This document shows, in pieces, positions 42,868-50,453 of a DNA stretch of 64,000 bases. The notes beneath the pieces were generated by a model, which was not told the origin of the DNA, did no database searches, and was given only the letters and a program-made list of their open reading frames with translations. Source of the stretch: Cypionkella psychrotolerans (GTDB lineage: Bacteria; Pseudomonadota; Alphaproteobacteria; Rhodobacterales; Rhodobacteraceae). Positions within the stretch are counted from its first letter, which is position 1, and each line of letters begins with the position of its first letter. The stretch is from the NCBI RefSeq assembly GCF_001294535.1, contig NZ_LGIC01000007.1, forward strand, positions 1-64,000, read 5' to 3'. A program made the translations under genes and the position numbers.

Positions 42868-42889
42868 ACCGGAATTCTAGAATTCCGGT
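42868..42889. repeat. Perfect 22-bp palindrome before the receiver gene
   Basis: The sequence ACCGGAATTCT followed by its exact complement occupies 42868-42889, with no loop. It lies 30 bases after the XRE gene stop and about 95 bases before the receiver gene. It may be a terminator stem or an operator. Confidence 0.7.
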
Positions 42890-42982
42890 CTGGATATTTA
42901 GGCCAGGATGAAACGGCGAGGGCAGTGGCTTCCTTTGACACGGGGCAGCTTTGCCACGATAGTCGGCTTCCGGGGGGAATTT

Positions 42983-43348
42983 ATGCGTCAGGTTTTGCTG
43001 ATTGAGGATGAGGCCAACATCGCCGAGGCGTTGCGCTTTATTCTGTCGCGCGATGGTTGGGCGGTGTCCGTCGTGTCGGATGGCGCGCTGGCCTTGGCGG
43101 AAGTCGGGCGCTTGCGGCCCGATCTGGTGATTTTGGACTCGATGCTGCCGGGGATGAGCGGGTTGGAGATTCTGCTCGCCCTGCGCGGCGATCCGGCCAA
43201 CGCGGCGCTGCCGATCCTGATGCTGACCGCCAAGGGTCAGTTGCGCGACCGTGAGGCCGCCGAGCGGGCAGGTGTGACGGCCTTCATGAGCAAGCCATTC
43301 GATAACTCGGAGATTCGCGCCAAGGTGCGGGAATTGCTGGGGCTCTGA
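42983..43348 (+). CDS. Single-domain response regulator
   Basis: A 121-residue receiver with no output domain. The acidic pocket is IEDE (residues 7-10), the phosphorylated aspartate is Asp52 (VILDSMLPG), the switch threonine is Thr82 (LTAKG) and the conserved lysine is Lys104 (FMSKPFDNSE). It starts the cluster with the two-helix protein and the symporter-domain kinase (TGATG junctions), so the kinase is its likely partner. Without a DNA-binding domain it may act through a phosphorelay or protein contact. Confidence 0.93.
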   Translation: MRQVLLIEDEANIAEALRFILSRDGWAVSVVSDGALALAEVGRLRPDLVILDSMLPGMSGLEILLALRGDPANAALPILMLTAKGQLRDREAAERAGVTAFMSKPFDNSEIRAKVRELLGL

Positions 43349-43602
43349 TGCGCCGCCCGCGCGCGCCCTTGTTTCTCGCCCGCGCGGTCTACCGCCAGCG
43401 CCGCCTGCGCGATGCAGCTCGGTTGCTGCCGCTGGTCGGGTTCTTCCTGCTGATGCTGCCGTTGATGTGGAGCGATACGGCCGGGGCAGGCCACACTGCG
43501 GTCTATGTGTTCGGCGTCTGGGCGCTGCTGATTGGCCTTGCCGCCTATGTCGCCCCCGGATTGGCGCAGCCCGAAGCCGATACGCCGCCCGAGGACGTCT
43601 GA
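43348..43602 (+). CDS. Two-helix membrane protein of the symporter-kinase cluster
   Basis: An 84-residue protein with two membrane helices (AARLLPLVGFFLLMLPLMWS and AVYVFGVWALLIGLAAYVAP) after a basic N-terminus. The layout resembles the small membrane partners (DUF485/DUF4212 type) of solute:sodium symporters, though sequence similarity is not clear. It is translationally coupled on both sides (TGATG junctions with the receiver and the kinase), which supports a functional link. Confidence 0.8.
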   Translation: MRRPRAPLFLARAVYRQRRLRDAARLLPLVGFFLLMLPLMWSDTAGAGHTAVYVFGVWALLIGLAAYVAPGLAQPEADTPPEDV

Positions 43603-46289
43603 TGCCATTCAATGTGCTGGTGCTGACCTGTCTGGCCTATGTGGCGTTCCTGTTTCTTGTCGCCTTCGTCGTCGAACGTCGCGCCTCGCGTGGCGAGATG
43701 CGATTTCTGCGCTCGCCTTTGGTCTATACGCTGTCGCTTTCGATCTATTGCACCGCTTGGACCTTCTACGGCGCGGTGGGCTCGGCGGCCCGCACCGGGC
43801 TGGAGTTTCTGACGATCTACCTCGGCCCAACCTTGGTCTTCGTCGGCTGGTGGTGGGTGCTGCGCAAGCTTCTGCGGATCGGGCGCAGGCAGCGCGTGAC
43901 CTCGATCGCCGATTTGATTTCCAGCCGCTATGGCAAGTCGAACCTGTTGGGCGTGATCGTCACGGTGATCGCGGTGGTCGCCGCCACCCCCTATATCGCG
44001 CTGCAACTGCAATCGGTGACGCTGTCGTTCAGCGTTTTCGCTCAAAGCTCACCCGCGACCTGGGCGATGCCCGACCGTGATGCCACCGCGATCTGGGTGG
44101 CGGCGGGGCTTGCGTTGTTCACCATCCTGTTCGGCACCCGTAATCTCGACGCCAAAGAGCAGCACCACGGCATCGTCATGGCCATCGCGGTTGAGGCGGT
44201 GGTCAAACTGGTGGCCCTGCTGGCGGTGGGCATCTTCGTGGTCTGGGGTCTGGGCGGCGGCCCCGTCGCGATGATCAGCCGGATTGAGACTTACGCCGAT
44301 CCGAACTGGGCGATCCAGCCCGGTCGCTGGGGCGGCTTGATCTTTCTCTCCGCCGCCGCCGTGATCACCCTGCCGCGGATGTTCCAGGTGCTGGTGGTCG
44401 AAAACGTCGAGGAGGGCCATCTTGCCCGCGCCTCCTGGGCGTTTCCGACCTATCTGTTTCTGATCAGCCTGTTCATCCTGCCCATCGCCATGATCGGGCT
44501 GGAGCGGATGCCCGCAGGCTCAAACCCCGATATGATGGTGCTAACCCTGCCGCTGCACGAAGGCCAAGGCGGCCTCGCACTGCTGGCGTTCCTTGGCGGG
44601 TTTTCCTCGGCCACCTCGATGGTGATTGTCGAAACCATTGCCCTCGCAACCATGGTCTCAAACCATATCCTGATGCCCGCGTGGCTGTGGCTGCGCCCGC
44701 AAGCCGCCCATTCGGGCGATCTGCGCGGCGCGATCCTGCTCGCACGGCGGTTCTCGATCATCGGCGTGCTGGCGCTGGGGTTGGAGTATTTCCGCCTCTC
44801 GGGCGGTTCTGCAGCGCTGGCAGCCATCGGCCAGATTGCCTTTGCCGGCATGGCGCAGGTGCTGCCCGCGCTGCTGGGCGGGATTTTCTGGCGCGGCGGC
44901 ACCAAACTGGGCGCGAGTTTGGGCCTGAGCATCGGCTTTGCCACTTGGGGCTTTACCCTGTTCCTGCCGTCGTTTGGCGCGGGTGCTGCGATCTCGGCGG
45001 ATGTCTTGCAACACGGGCTGTTCGACCTGTCGTGGTTACGCCCGCAAGCGTTGTTTGGCACCGAGGGCATGGACCCGCTGAACCATGCGATCTTCTGGTC
45101 CTTGGCCCTCAATATCGCGGGCTATGCCGCAGGCTCTCTGCTGTCGTTCCCCGATCCGGTGGAGCGTATTCAAGGCGCTGCCTTCGTCAATGCCTTTGAC
45201 GATGAGTTGCAGGCCGAACGCTTGGGCTGGACCCATGGCCAAGCCGAACCGGAAGCCCTGATGAATATGGCGCAGCGCATCTTGGGCGACGAAGCCGCGA
45301 TTTCCTTCTTTGAGGCCGAAGCCCGCGCGCAAGGCAAAGCGGGCTTTCTGCCTGACCTCACCCCGCGCTTTCTGGCGGGGCTGGAGCGTCATCTTGCAGG
45401 CTCGGTCGGTGCCGCCACCGCCCATGCGATGATCAGCCAGCTGTTTGGCCGCGCCACGGTGACGGTGGAAGATCTGATGGCGGTGGCGAATGAAACCGCA
45501 CAGATCATGGAATATTCGGCGCGGCTGGAAGAACAACAAGGCGAGCTTTCCCGCACCGCCCGCCAGCTGCGTGAGGTCAACGAAAAGCTGACCCAGCTTT
45601 CGGTGCAAAAAGATGCCTTCCTGTCACAGATCAGCCATGAGCTGCGCACCCCGATGACCTCGATACGGGCGTTTTCCGAGATTCTCGCCGAGGGCGATCT
45701 GCCAGGCCCGCGCGTCGCTGAATACGGCCAGATCATCCACGCCGAGGCGAAACGCTTGACCCGGCTGCTGGATGATCTGCTGGACCTTTCCGTGTTGGAA
45801 AATGGCGCGGTGCAGCTTGATCTCGGGCTTGCGCATCTGGGTCAAATGATCGACCGCGCCTTGGCCAGCGCCAGCCAGACCCGGCCCGAGCGCAACTTTG
45901 ACATCCAGCGCGACTATACGTCAGAGGAGATTTTCCTGCGCACCGACGCTGATCGTCTGGTGCAGGTGTTTATCAATCTGATTTCAAACGCGCGGAAATA
46001 TTGCGATGCCGTCGATCCGGTGTTGCGCATCGCGGTGCGGCAAAAGGGCGGGCGGGTGGTGGTGGATTTCATCGACAATGGCGGCGGCATTGCCAAGGAG
46101 GCGCGTGGGCTGATCTTCGAGAAATTCTCGCGGCTGACCGATGCGGCACGGGCGGGTGGTGCCGGGCTTGGTCTTGCGATCTGCCGCGAGATCATGGCGA
46201 ATTTGGGCGGCACCGTCACTTATCTGCCGGGGCAGAGCGGGGCTGCATTCCGGGTGTCCGTGCCGCTGCGGATGGAAAAACCGCTGTGA
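43602..46289 (+). CDS. Sensor histidine kinase with sodium/solute symporter-like membrane domain
   Basis: An 895-residue kinase. The first 500 or so residues are a solute:sodium symporter-like domain with about 13 helices (VYTLSLSIYCTAWTFYGAVG, RRQRVTSIADLISSRYGKSN). After a cytoplasmic linker and a coiled coil comes the HisKA domain with His679 (ISHELRTPMTSIRAF), then the ATPase boxes (NLISNARKYCDAV, FIDNGGGIAKEARG, GGAGLGLAICREIM). There is no receiver domain at the C-terminus, unlike several CbrA/CrbS-like relatives; the separate receiver gene upstream may replace it. Such kinases regulate carbon-source uptake such as acetate or histidine. Confidence 0.9.
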   Translation: MPFNVLVLTCLAYVAFLFLVAFVVERRASRGEMRFLRSPLVYTLSLSIYCTAWTFYGAVGSAARTGLEFLTIYLGPTLVFVGWWWVLRKLLRIGRRQRVTSIADLISSRYGKSNLLGVIVTVIAVVAATPYIALQLQSVTLSFSVFAQSSPATWAMPDRDATAIWVAAGLALFTILFGTRNLDAKEQHHGIVMAIAVEAVVKLVALLAVGIFVVWGLGGGPVAMISRIETYADPNWAIQPGRWGGLIFLSAAAVITLPRMFQVLVVENVEEGHLARASWAFPTYLFLISLFILPIAMIGLERMPAGSNPDMMVLTLPLHEGQGGLALLAFLGGFSSATSMVIVETIALATMVSNHILMPAWLWLRPQAAHSGDLRGAILLARRFSIIGVLALGLEYFRLSGGSAALAAIGQIAFAGMAQVLPALLGGIFWRGGTKLGASLGLSIGFATWGFTLFLPSFGAGAAISADVLQHGLFDLSWLRPQALFGTEGMDPLNHAIFWSLALNIAGYAAGSLLSFPDPVERIQGAAFVNAFDDELQAERLGWTHGQAEPEALMNMAQRILGDEAAISFFEAEARAQGKAGFLPDLTPRFLAGLERHLAGSVGAATAHAMISQLFGRATVTVEDLMAVANETAQIMEYSARLEEQQGELSRTARQLREVNEKLTQLSVQKDAFLSQISHELRTPMTSIRAFSEILAEGDLPGPRVAEYGQIIHAEAKRLTRLLDDLLDLSVLENGAVQLDLGLAHLGQMIDRALASASQTRPERNFDIQRDYTSEEIFLRTDADRLVQVFINLISNARKYCDAVDPVLRIAVRQKGGRVVVDFIDNGGGIAKEARGLIFEKFSRLTDAARAGGAGLGLAICREIMANLGGTVTYLPGQSGAAFRVSVPLRMEKPL

Positions 46290-46355
46290 TGTAAACGCTT
46301 TGTTAGCCTGCGCGCGGTTACTCTGGCCATAGGGCGGTCCGATCAGGGGAACCAA

Positions 46356-47315
46356 GTGGCAGAAGCACAGCAAGACGGCGTCATTCGGCGCAAAATCGCG
46401 GCAGCCAAGGCGGCGTTGGCTGAAGGCGGGCCGGGGGCAGATCGCGGTTGGCGCTTGGCTTTGGCGCGTGCCGCACGCGACAGGCTCAGCCTGTCGGTTG
46501 AGGTGACGGCGCTGGTCATACAGCGCCAATCGCTGGCAGAACTGCTGGAACTGCCGCCGCATCAAGCGCTGATTGCGGTGCTGCAAGGCCCGGCGGAAGG
46601 TATGGGCCTGCTGATCCTGACGCCCCCGGTGCTCGCCGCAATGATCGAGGCGCAGACCTTGGGCAAAGTCTCGACCAGCCCGCTCGCCAGCCGCAAACCC
46701 ACGCGCACCGATGCTGCGATGGTGGCCCCGACGCTGGATGCAGCACTTGAGGGGCTAGAGCAGGCCTTGGCGCAAGAGGCAGATTTGCACTGGGCGGGCG
46801 GCTTTCGCTACGCAAGTTTTCTGGATGATCCGCGCCCCTTGGGGCTGCTGCTTGAGGATATCGACTACCGGGTGCTGACCGCAGAGCTGTCCTTGGGTTT
46901 GGGCGCACGGCACGGCATGATCCTGCTGGCGCTGCCAGCCGAGGGCAAAGGCGTGATGCCTATGGCGCGGGTGCCGGGGCCAGAGGCTGCGGCGCAATCC
47001 GGACTGGCCTTTGCGCAGGCTTTGGCGGAACAGGTAGAACAGACAGCCTGCGTGCTCGATGCGGTGGTCAGCCGGGTGTCGCTGCCGCTGAACCAGGTGC
47101 TGGGGCTGAAAGTGGGTGAGACGATCACCCTGCCGCGCGCCTCGATTGACCGGATTCAGTTTGAAGGCATGGATGGCCGCAGGCTGGCAGAGGGTCGCTT
47201 GGGGCAGAATCGCGGCATGCGGGCGATCCGACTGACCAGCGGCGATGTTCAGGCGCGCAAGGCCGTTGGGATTGAGGTCGCCGTGGTCCCAGAACCGCTG
47301 CGTCAGACCGGCTGA
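46356..47315 (+). CDS. FliM/FliN-like protein with C-terminal SPOA domain
   Basis: A 319-residue protein. The C-terminal 80 residues resemble the SPOA domain of flagellar switch proteins FliM/FliN (VVSRVSLPLNQVLGLKVGET, ITLPRASIDRIQFEGMDGRR). The middle has a FliM-like section. Translation probably starts at GTG 46356, with AGGGGA just upstream; the following residues are MAEAQQDGVIRRKIAAAK. No other flagellar genes are present in the window, so it may be a stray motor component or a switch-like protein of another complex. Confidence 0.75.
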   Translation: MAEAQQDGVIRRKIAAAKAALAEGGPGADRGWRLALARAARDRLSLSVEVTALVIQRQSLAELLELPPHQALIAVLQGPAEGMGLLILTPPVLAAMIEAQTLGKVSTSPLASRKPTRTDAAMVAPTLDAALEGLEQALAQEADLHWAGGFRYASFLDDPRPLGLLLEDIDYRVLTAELSLGLGARHGMILLALPAEGKGVMPMARVPGPEAAAQSGLAFAQALAEQVEQTACVLDAVVSRVSLPLNQVLGLKVGETITLPRASIDRIQFEGMDGRRLAEGRLGQNRGMRAIRLTSGDVQARKAVGIEVAVVPEPLRQTG

Positions 47316-47338
47316 GCGCGAAGCAGCCCACGCCGAAC

Positions 47339-47383
47339 CGATTTCCGAAGCGGAAATCGTATCGGAATTTTTGGAAAATTCCG
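47339..47383. terminator. Two tandem hairpins after the FliM/FliN-like gene
   Basis: CGATTTCCG (47339-47347) pairs with CGGAAATCG (47351-47359), and CGGAATTTT (47363-47371) pairs with AAAATTCCG (47375-47383). Both are perfect 9-bp stems with 3-base loops, 3 bases apart. They probably end transcription between this gene and the convergent sulfur genes. Confidence 0.65.
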
Positions 47384-47479
47384 GCTTGGGACAAAGGTTA
47401 AGCCTTTATGAACGACCACCTGCAAGCCCTTGATTTATCAAGCGGCGGCCCTGTGTCCACGCGTGGACATGGCCAAAAC

Positions 47480-48376
47480 TCAGTCTATGCCGGCGCCCGA
47501 TTCCGCCGCAAAAGCCTCAATCTGACCCCGCAACGGCTCCAGATTATAGCCATATTTCGCCGGGGTGCGGATCAGATCATCGGTCGATCTGTGCCCCGCA
47601 TTCATCAGCGCCCAAACCACCGAACAGCGGTTTCCCGAGGCACAATAAGCAAACACCGGCCCGGTCGCATCGGCCATCACCTTGGATTGCAGCCGGACGT
47701 TTTCCATCGTCAACGCCCCGCCAATCACCGGGTTGGCGACGAATGTCAGCCCCAAAGCCTCCGCCGCCGCTTTCATATGCGGGGTGTGCAGATGGGCGGG
47801 GATTTCGCCGTCGGGGCGGTTGTCGATCACGGTGGTGAAGCCTGCCGCCTTGATCGCGGGCAGGTCGGAAAGCTCGATCTGCGGCGAGACGGCATAGGTC
47901 GGGGTCAGGGCGCGAATGTCCATTTTGCTCCTCGGTCTGGCGGCTGGGGCGGCGCCATCAAGACGCACGCGCAGGGCGGGTGCCGCGACCATACCGCCGA
48001 GCATCGCCAATAGGAAGACCAGACCGCCGATGCCTCCAAAACTGATCGAGGCCAGCGCCGGGCCAGGGCAAAGCCCCGCCAGCGCCCAGCCCATGCCAAA
48101 CAGGATCGAGCCTGCGATAAGGTTCCGGTCGAGATCGCGGCTGGGGGCCGCAGGCAAAGCAAGCCCGAGATACGAACGCTCCAACCGCGCGGCCACCCGC
48201 CATGCGACCGCCATCGGCAGGATTGCGCCGCCCAGCACAAAGGCGAGCGTCGGATCCCATGTGCCGAACACATCCAGCCAATTCTGCACTTTGATCGTGT
48301 CTGTCATCCCAGAAATTCGCAGACCCGCGCCGAACAGCCCACCCGATAGCACTGCAAGTCCATAACGCCGCATCAT
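47480..48376 (-). CDS. YeeE/YedE-type membrane protein fused to a DUF442 (TIGR01244) rhodanese-like phosphatase-fold domain
   Basis: A 298-residue fusion. Residues 1-140 are the second half of a YeeE/YedE sulfur-transporter-like protein (DUF6691 type; GLFGAGLRISGMTDTIKVQN, ALAGLCPGPALASISFGGIG). Residues 152-298 are a TIGR01244/DUF442 domain (TPTYAVSPQIELSDLPAIKA, VIDNRPDGEIPAHLHTP) with the active-site loop YCASGNRCSVVWA. In most relatives these are separate genes. The fusion retains an internal ATG at 47923 preceded by AGGAG, so the soluble domain may also be made alone. It starts inside the preceding yeeE stop codon (ATGA). Confidence 0.85.
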   Translation of the reverse strand: MMRRYGLAVLSGGLFGAGLRISGMTDTIKVQNWLDVFGTWDPTLAFVLGGAILPMAVAWRVAARLERSYLGLALPAAPSRDLDRNLIAGSILFGMGWALAGLCPGPALASISFGGIGGLVFLLAMLGGMVAAPALRVRLDGAAPAARPRSKMDIRALTPTYAVSPQIELSDLPAIKAAGFTTVIDNRPDGEIPAHLHTPHMKAAAEALGLTFVANPVIGGALTMENVRLQSKVMADATGPVFAYCASGNRCSVVWALMNAGHRSTDDLIRTPAKYGYNLEPLRGQIEAFAAESGAGID

Positions 48377-48795
48377 ATCACCCCGATCACTTGGCGCAGC
48401 AGCGCAATGGTCAGCCCGCCCGCCAGCAGATAGATCAGCGTCGCGACTATCCCGCGCAGCGACAGCCGCGAGATCCCGCAAACGCCGTGGCCAGACGTGC
48501 AGCCATTGGCAAGCCTTGTGCCGATGCCGACCAAAAGCCCGGCAAGCACGATCACCAGCCAGTTGCTGGTCAGATGAGTCTCGCCGCCGATCAGCAGCGA
48601 GAGCAGATACGGCACGCCGATCAATCCGGCCAGAAAGGCCAAGCGCTCGGCCCAGTTGCCCCAGCCGGTGCGATCCACCAACTCGCCGATGATCCCCGAG
48701 GCCCCCATGATCCGACCATTGAACAGCAAATACACCGCTGCGGCCCCGCCGATCATCAGACCGCCAACAAATCCCCAAACCCAATCCAGCATCAC
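48373..48795 (-). CDS. YeeE/YedE-type membrane protein (first half)
   Basis: A 140-residue membrane protein with about four helices, first half of the YeeE/YedE sulfur-compound transporter pair. The conserved cysteine region [20 protein letters not shown] contains the two cysteines thought to handle thiosulfate or persulfide sulfur. Related genes form pmpA/pmpB in BigR-controlled sulfide detoxification operons. It lies 18 bases after the MBL dioxygenase gene and overlaps the next gene. Confidence 0.9.
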   Translation of the reverse strand: MMLDWVWGFVGGLMIGGAAAVYLLFNGRIMGASGIIGELVDRTGWGNWAERLAFLAGLIGVPYLLSLLIGGETHLTSNWLVIVLAGLLVGIGTRLANGCTSGHGVCGISRLSLRGIVATLIYLLAGGLTIALLRQVIGVI

Positions 48796-48813
48796 AGCCC
48801 TCTCATCGCATGT

Positions 48814-49677
48814 TCAAAGGCCATTCAGCGGCACTTTCAGATAGGACAGACCATTATCCTCGGGCTCGGGCATCTGGCCTGCGCGCATGTTGATTTGCAG
48901 CGAGGGGATGATCAGCCGCGGCATCGCGAGGGTGGCATCGCGTTTTTCACGCAGGGCGACGAAGTCATCCCGGTTTCGGCCCGCGCCGACATGCACGTTC
49001 AGCGCCTTTTGTGCGCCAACGGTGGATTCCCAAGCAAAGTCTTCACGCCCCGGCGCCTTGTAGTCGTGACCGACGAAAATTCGGGTGGCGTCGGGCAAAG
49101 TCAAAATACGCTGCACGGAATCGTACATCACGGCAGCCGAGCCACCGGGGAAATCGCAGCGCGCGGTGCCGAAATCGGGCATAAACAGCGTATCGCCGAC
49201 GAAGGCCGCATCGCCCGCCACATAGGTCAGGCAGGCGGGCGTATGGCCGGGTGTGTGCATCACATCGACTCGCATCTGGCCGACCATCAGACTGTCGCCA
49301 TCGCGAAACAGCCGATCAAACTGGCTGCCATCGCGGGCAAACCGGGTGCCTTCATTGAACACCTTGCCGAAGGTTTCCTGCACCACGGTGATCTGATCGC
49401 CAATACCGATCTGACCGCCCAATGCCTCTTGAATATAGGGGGCTGCGGAAAGGTGGTCGGCGTGAACGTGGGTTTCTAAAACCCATTGCAGAGCAAGCCC
49501 TTCAGCGCGGATATAGGCGATCACCGCATCGGCGGACCGCGTGTCGGTGCGGCCTGACGCATAATCGAAATCCAGCACGGAATCGATCACCGCACAGCTG
49601 CGGCCATTGGGTTCACGTAAGAGATAAGTGATGGTGTTCGTGGCTTCGTCGAAAAAGGCGTGGACGTCGGGGTGCAT
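48814..49677 (-). CDS. MBL-fold persulfide dioxygenase-like protein (ETHE1/Blh type)
   Basis: A 287-residue metallo-beta-lactamase-fold protein of the ETHE1/Blh group. The motif THVHADHLSAAPYI gives H-x-H-x-D-H; other ligand stretches are VMHTPGHTPACLTY, FVGDTLFMPDFGTAR and IFVGHDYKAPGRE. ETHE1-type enzymes oxidise glutathione persulfide to sulfite. Together with two YeeE halves and a rhodanese-type domain it forms a sulfide/persulfide detoxification operon; Blh in Agrobacterium and Xylella is a dioxygenase-rhodanese fusion, here split. It is divergent from the DksA-like gene. Confidence 0.9.
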   Translation of the reverse strand: MHPDVHAFFDEATNTITYLLREPNGRSCAVIDSVLDFDYASGRTDTRSADAVIAYIRAEGLALQWVLETHVHADHLSAAPYIQEALGGQIGIGDQITVVQETFGKVFNEGTRFARDGSQFDRLFRDGDSLMVGQMRVDVMHTPGHTPACLTYVAGDAAFVGDTLFMPDFGTARCDFPGGSAAVMYDSVQRILTLPDATRIFVGHDYKAPGREDFAWESTVGAQKALNVHVGAGRNRDDFVALREKRDATLAMPRLIIPSLQINMRAGQMPEPEDNGLSYLKVPLNGL

Positions 49678-49736
49678 CGCGGAATCCTTGGGCTGATGGT
49701 TGGCAAGATAGGTGTTGAAGGCTCACATCGCAATGT

Positions 49737-49750
49737 CTGAATGTATTCAG
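49737..49750. promoter_or_regulatory. Palindrome upstream of the persulfide dioxygenase operon, candidate BigR/SqrR-like operator
   Basis: CTGAATGTATTCAG is an inverted repeat with 6-base arms and a 2-base centre, 60 bases upstream of the dioxygenase ATG. The inverted ATTC/GAAT elements recall sites of sulfide-sensing ArsR-family repressors, but their spacing differs from what I remember, so the factor is uncertain. No bigR-like gene is adjacent. Confidence 0.4.
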
Positions 49751-49761
49751 CTGTACTTGGA

Positions 49762-49775
49762 TTGATATGCATCAA
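49762..49775. promoter_or_regulatory. FNR/FnrL box
   Basis: TTGATATGCATCAA matches the FNR consensus TTGAT-N4-ATCAA perfectly. On the plus strand a -10-like TATAGT lies at 49792-49797, which would place the box near -36 to -41 as in class II activation of the DksA-like gene. On the minus strand it is about 85 bases upstream of the persulfide dioxygenase ATG. Oxygen-dependent control of one or both transcripts is predicted. Confidence 0.7.
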
Positions 49776-49827
49776 CGACGCACCCTCTGATTATAGTAGA
49801 ATCGGCGCAGTCAGGAAAGGACAGCGC

Positions 49828-50145
49828 ATGATCTCAACCACTGACCACAAGGCGCAGATGCAGCGGCGTTTGGCCGCTCTGAAAAGCCGATTGAGCGGAA
49901 TCTCGACGGAACTTGTTGCCGAGCATTCGCCAGATTGGGAAGACCTTGCCGCCGAACGCGAGGGCGATGAAGTGCTGGAAGGGATGGGCAACGCCGGGCT
50001 GCTGGAAATTCGGCGGATCGAGGCTGCATTGGCGCGGATCGAGGCTGGGGATTACGGAATTTGCGTCACTTGCGGCCAAGAGATCGAGCCAAGCAGGTTG
50101 GATGTGCTGCCTGACACGCCGTTCTGCCGCAACTGTGCTACATAG
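49828..50145 (+). CDS. DksA/TraR-family zinc-finger protein
   Basis: A 105-residue DksA/TraR-type protein, shorter than true DksA (about 150). The zinc finger has four cysteines in YGICVTCGQEIEPSRLDVLP and FCRNC. The N-terminal half is helical (QMQRRLAALKSRLSGISTEL). An acidic tip (EREGDEVLEGMGN) replaces the DxxDxA tip of DksA. ATG 49828 follows AGGAAAGGACAG. A perfect FNR box and -10-like element lie upstream, so expression is probably raised when oxygen is low. Confidence 0.9.
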   Translation: MISTTDHKAQMQRRLAALKSRLSGISTELVAEHSPDWEDLAAEREGDEVLEGMGNAGLLEIRRIEAALARIEAGDYGICVTCGQEIEPSRLDVLPDTPFCRNCAT

Positions 50146-50156
50146 GGGGAAGTCTT

Positions 50157-50360
50157 ATGCCGAAGAACAATCCAATGGCCGAAATGACGACCGAAATGCT
50201 GGCGGCTACGCTGTCTGCGCAGGCGGTGGGGATGGACCTGTTGCTGGCAGAAATGCGGGCGCTGAGCGAAGTGCTGCCGGGTGCCTTGGTACAGATGCCC
50301 GTGCTGCCCGAGCATGTCGGTGCCGCTGAAGAAGCCGATTTCGACAATATGCCGGTTTGA
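50157..50360 (+). CDS. Small hypothetical protein
   Basis: A 67-residue acidic, methionine- and leucine-rich protein (EMTTEMLAATLSAQAVGMDL, LLAEMRALSEVLPGALVQMP) that is probably one or two amphipathic helices. It begins 11 bases after the DksA-like gene with GGGGGA in front of the ATG, so the two should be cotranscribed under the FNR-type promoter. No family recognised. Confidence 0.7.
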   Translation: MPKNNPMAEMTTEMLAATLSAQAVGMDLLLAEMRALSEVLPGALVQMPVLPEHVGAAEEADFDNMPV

Positions 50361-50453
50361 CATCGCGCAGACCCGCCGCTTGATGCGGACTGGGATTGCC
50401 AATGCCCCCGCGCCGCCGCTTAATGCTGCAACGGTTTTGGTGGAGCGGGTGAT

